From CAYJXK01 sp964374115 (lineage in GTDB: Bacteria; Patescibacteriota; Patescibacteriia; Magasanikbacterales; UBA922), in the NCBI GenBank assembly GCA_964374115.1, contig CAYJXK010000019.1, positions 1-16,253 of the forward strand: DNA of 16,253 bases, written 5' to 3'. Position numbers and translations under genes: made by a program. The notes beneath the pieces are model-generated. The model searched no databases. It was not told the DNA's origin and saw only the letters and a program-made list of their open reading frames with translations. Positions 14,923 through 16,253 of the stretch are shown piece after piece. Within the stretch, counting starts at the first letter, position 1; every line of letters begins with the position of its first letter.

Positions 14923-15486
14923 CTACTCGCAGACACCGAGGAAGACGTAATTCAGACACCAGACGCTGGTGCCGGAGTCACGGTAGAGGTTGCACCCGCC
15001 GTTTCTCTGGCAGACGAAGAATGCGTCGTCCGAATCTTTGATGAGGGCGATCAGGGGATGGTCGCCGCGGCCGATCTGATGATCTTCGGCCAGGACAAGC
15101 AGAGTCTCAGCCGCGTTCGGACAGCGCATCCGCTCTGTCCGAAAATGAGCCTCCAAATCCGAACGATAAACGTAGCTGTCGCCGGTGCCACTAAACTCCA
15201 CCCCGGAAATGACCCGAAATCGCACCGTGACGATTCCTTCCCCTGTGACAGGATAATTGTCGTCGTTGATAGCGGGGCTCACCTGTCCCCACGGTCCACC
15301 CTTCTCAAGGAGTCTGCGGATGAGGCCTGGACCGCCGGTGAAGTCAAGTTGGTGGGTGAAGATGCTCCCGGCCGTAGCGGCGAGACGGCTGGCGAACTCC
15401 CGGACGGCGTCGGGATTGGAAGACAACGCATTCTGCTGCTCTGCAGACAGGCTGTTAATGAGCTTGTCGAACCCGGTGCGGTCCAT
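14923..15486 (-). CDS. Unrecognised 187-residue soluble protein
   Basis: I do not recognise this protein. It has no membrane segment or signal peptide. The first ~45 residues look helical (FDKLINSLSAEQQNALSSNP, then AVREFASRLAATAG); the rest alternates short strands (GIVTVRFRVISGVEF; DSYVYRSDLEAHF; ETLLVLAEDHQIG) and ends with a cysteine-rich tail (residues 158-186 hold four Cys, plus one near 121). The call as a real gene rests on full context: a near-consensus promoter (15622-15650), AAAGGAG at 15493-15499 six bases before the ATG, and a strong terminator (14804-14862). Its GC content is visibly higher than that of the glycosyltransferase genes, which could reflect transfer or different selection. 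An opposite-strand frame across the same bases lacks such signals and runs through the terminator stem, so it is not preferred. Confidence 0.78.
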   Translation of the reverse strand: MDRTGFDKLINSLSAEQQNALSSNPDAVREFASRLAATAGSIFTHQLDFTGGPGLIRRLLEKGGPWGQVSPAINDDNYPVTGEGIVTVRFRVISGVEFSGTGDSYVYRSDLEAHFRTERMRCPNAAETLLVLAEDHQIGRGDHPLIALIKDSDDAFFVCQRNGGCNLYRDSGTSVWCLNYVFLGVCE

Positions 15487-15492
15487 TGACCG

Positions 15493-15499
15493 CTCCTTT
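15493..15499 (-). promoter_or_regulatory. Ribosome binding site of the 187-residue protein gene
   Basis: On the minus strand AAAGGAG lies six bases before the ATG at 15486. This decides strand and start in a region where both strands are open. Confidence 0.75.
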
Positions 15500-15551
15500 C
15501 CCTTTTTGGGGAGGCGCTCTAAGCCAAGACGGCAAAGAGGAAAAGCCGATT

Positions 15552-15605
15552 TTCCAGCCTTCTCTTTATCAAAATAGCTTTATTGAGACAAAAAGAAAGC
15601 TGGAA
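15552..15605 (-). promoter_or_regulatory. Stem-loop in the 5' leader of the 187-residue protein gene
   Basis: On the minus strand TTCCAGCTTTCTTTTT (15590-15605) pairs along its full 16 bases with AAAGAGAAGGCTGGAA (15552-15567), with two G-U wobbles and a 22-base loop. It lies in the ~130-base leader between the predicted transcription start and the ribosome binding site. It fits no riboswitch class I recognise. Confidence 0.6.
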
Positions 15606-15621
15606 TAAAAAGACCCTAGAT

Positions 15622-15650
15622 TTTATAGTATATATCAGCACTTTTGTCAA
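15622..15650 (-). promoter_or_regulatory. Strong promoter of the 187-residue protein gene
   Basis: On the minus strand TTGACA (15645-15650, perfect) and TATAAA (15622-15627, 5/6) are separated by 17 bases within an AT-rich stretch. The predicted start is near 15615, giving a leader of about 130 bases. Confidence 0.82.
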
Positions 15651-15724
15651 ATATATAGGTGTAGGACAACAAAAAACAGCCCCACCAAGATTGTCAATCA
15701 ACATAAAAACTGATTCTTTCCCCC

Positions 15725-15744
15725 GTCCCGACCAATGTCGGGAC
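15725..15744. repeat. Perfect 8-bp inverted repeat with CAAT loop
   Basis: GTCCCGAC, loop CAAT, GTCGGGAC. It is one of the set of GC-rich palindromes scattered through the noncoding DNA of the window. Confidence 0.65.
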
Positions 15745-15839
15745 AACAAGCAGTTCCGAGTCGATCTTTTTACGGATTCTTTAACAGTTTTGAGCGGTGC
15801 GGCTCCGCTACAAATTTTGGATTCTCTCGCAATCCCGCC

Positions 15840-15871
15840 AAAAAATCAATGGGCGGCACTTTGTGCCGCCC
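15840..15871 (-). terminator. Terminator-like hairpin in the right noncoding region
   Basis: On the minus strand GGGCGGCAC, loop AAA, GTGCCGCCC is followed by ATTGA and then six T. The gap before the T-run is longer than usual. If real, it would end a minus-strand transcript entering from beyond the right edge. Confidence 0.35.
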
Positions 15872-16049
15872 ACGCCTCCGTCGGTCAAAAACCCTTGAGT
15901 CCAATTTGGTGCCCTTTATTTGAAAATGCGCGAACCTTTTTTGAACGAAAAACCGGCGGCACTTTCTAAATTCACTTTATCAAAAATTTCTGAAAAAATC
16001 CAATCACGCAACGCCTCCGCGCCCCGCCAAAAGCGGGGCTACGCCTCAA

Positions 16050-16122
16050 CAAAATTTTCTTCTCCAATTTTCGGATTTCGCGCCCCCCAAAAAAAATTCA
16101 AATAAGGAAGAAGAAAATTTTG
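16050..16122. repeat. Perfect 14-bp inverted repeat with 45-base spacer
   Basis: CAAAATTTTCTTCT at 16050-16063 is the exact reverse complement of 16109-16122. The similarity continues outward with mismatches (ACGCC on both sides), for a total arm of about 22 bases. The spacer is AT-rich with one GC-rich patch and no coding content. Confidence 0.6.
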
Positions 16123-16253
16123 TTTCGGCGTTCTGCCCTGACGGGCAAGCGGAGGCGGTTTGACGCTTGCCTTGTGGATTGTTATGGAAAAGTTTGCTTA
16201 CTGATTGTCGTCCTGTTTCGTCACACGAGTTGATTTTGCCGTTAGAGCAAGAA

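Larger units (their letters stand above)
15651..16253. other. Right-edge noncoding region rich in palindromes
   Basis: About 600 bases with no gene I can support. Open frames here have no ribosome binding site, no family resemblance and composition that follows the repeats. The region contains many short palindromes: GTCCCGAC/GTCGGGAC (15725-15744), GGGCGGCAC/GTGCCGCCC (15851-15871), GCCCCGC/GCGGGGC (16021-16039), TGCCC/GGGCA (16134-16147) and GGCAAGCG/CGCTTGCC (16144-16171). The heptamer ACGCCTC recurs near 15872, 16011 and 16041. Confidence 0.5.

Noticed and set aside
14755..15489. Plus-strand open frame of 244 codons across the 187-residue gene
   Set aside because: It starts in an AT-rich promoter region of the other strand, reads through the stem of a minus-strand terminator, has no ribosome binding site and no family resemblance. 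The minus-strand gene has promoter, ribosome binding site and terminator.
15670..15700. Second TTGACA on the minus strand near 15690
   Set aside because: No acceptable -10 hexamer at 16-18 bases; the pair at 15622-15650 is far better.
15583..15969. Plus-strand open frame of 128 codons in the right noncoding region
   Set aside because: No ribosome binding site or family likeness; it runs through a promoter and several palindromes.

Overview
The window most likely comes from a Candidate Phyla Radiation / Patescibacteria genome. The reasons are a DUF4012 membrane protein, a dense glycosyltransferase cluster, mostly single-gene or short transcription units, frequent absence of Shine-Dalgarno sequences, and many short GC-rich palindromes between genes. 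TGA, TAG and TAA all serve as stops, so the code appears standard. The lineage call is an inference from gene content; no 16S rRNA or tRNA gene is present to test it.

Layout. From 149 to about 11.4 kb all protein genes lie on the minus strand. Read in the transcribed direction they are: a polyprenyl-phosphate sugar-1-phosphate transferase (9954-11372), two GT4-type glycosyltransferases (8773-9933 and 7585-8751), an ArfB-like ribosome-rescue hydrolase (7120-7533), a RecB/Cas4-like PD-(D/E)XK nuclease with four cysteines (6037-6909) whose stop overlaps the start of a third GT4 glycosyltransferase (4904-6040), a DUF4012 membrane protein with an unexpected CCHC zinc knuckle at its N-terminus (2357-4819), and a single-pass membrane protein with an Ig-like/DUF11-like exterior (149-2056). 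Just upstream lies the RNase P RNA gene (rnpB, 11472-11869, minus), and divergent from it an ABC exporter half-transporter (11885-13684, plus). The right end holds two unrecognised minus-strand genes, each with its own promoter and terminator (13909-14742 and 14923-15486), and about 770 bases without a convincing gene.

How it works together. The sugar transferase, three glycosyltransferases, DUF4012 protein, surface protein and possibly the ABC exporter look like part of a cell-surface glycan pathway: a first sugar is loaded on a lipid carrier, extended in the cytoplasm, exported and probably attached or organised at the envelope. No Wzx flippase, Wzy polymerase or chain-length regulator is visible here. 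rnpB, arfB and the nuclease are information-processing genes interleaved with this pathway.

Regulatory architecture can be read well. Six promoters of the type TTGACA-N17/18-TATAAT (or close) are placed consistently ahead of rnpB, the sugar transferase, arfB, DUF4012 and the two right-end genes; several overlap the terminator, stop codon or start region of the neighbour. They support later start codons for the sugar transferase and DUF4012 genes. Two long inverted-repeat elements (176 bp at 6926-7101, 118 bp at 2156-2273) and a perfect 20-bp intercistronic hairpin (8759-8802) are unexplained by coding content.
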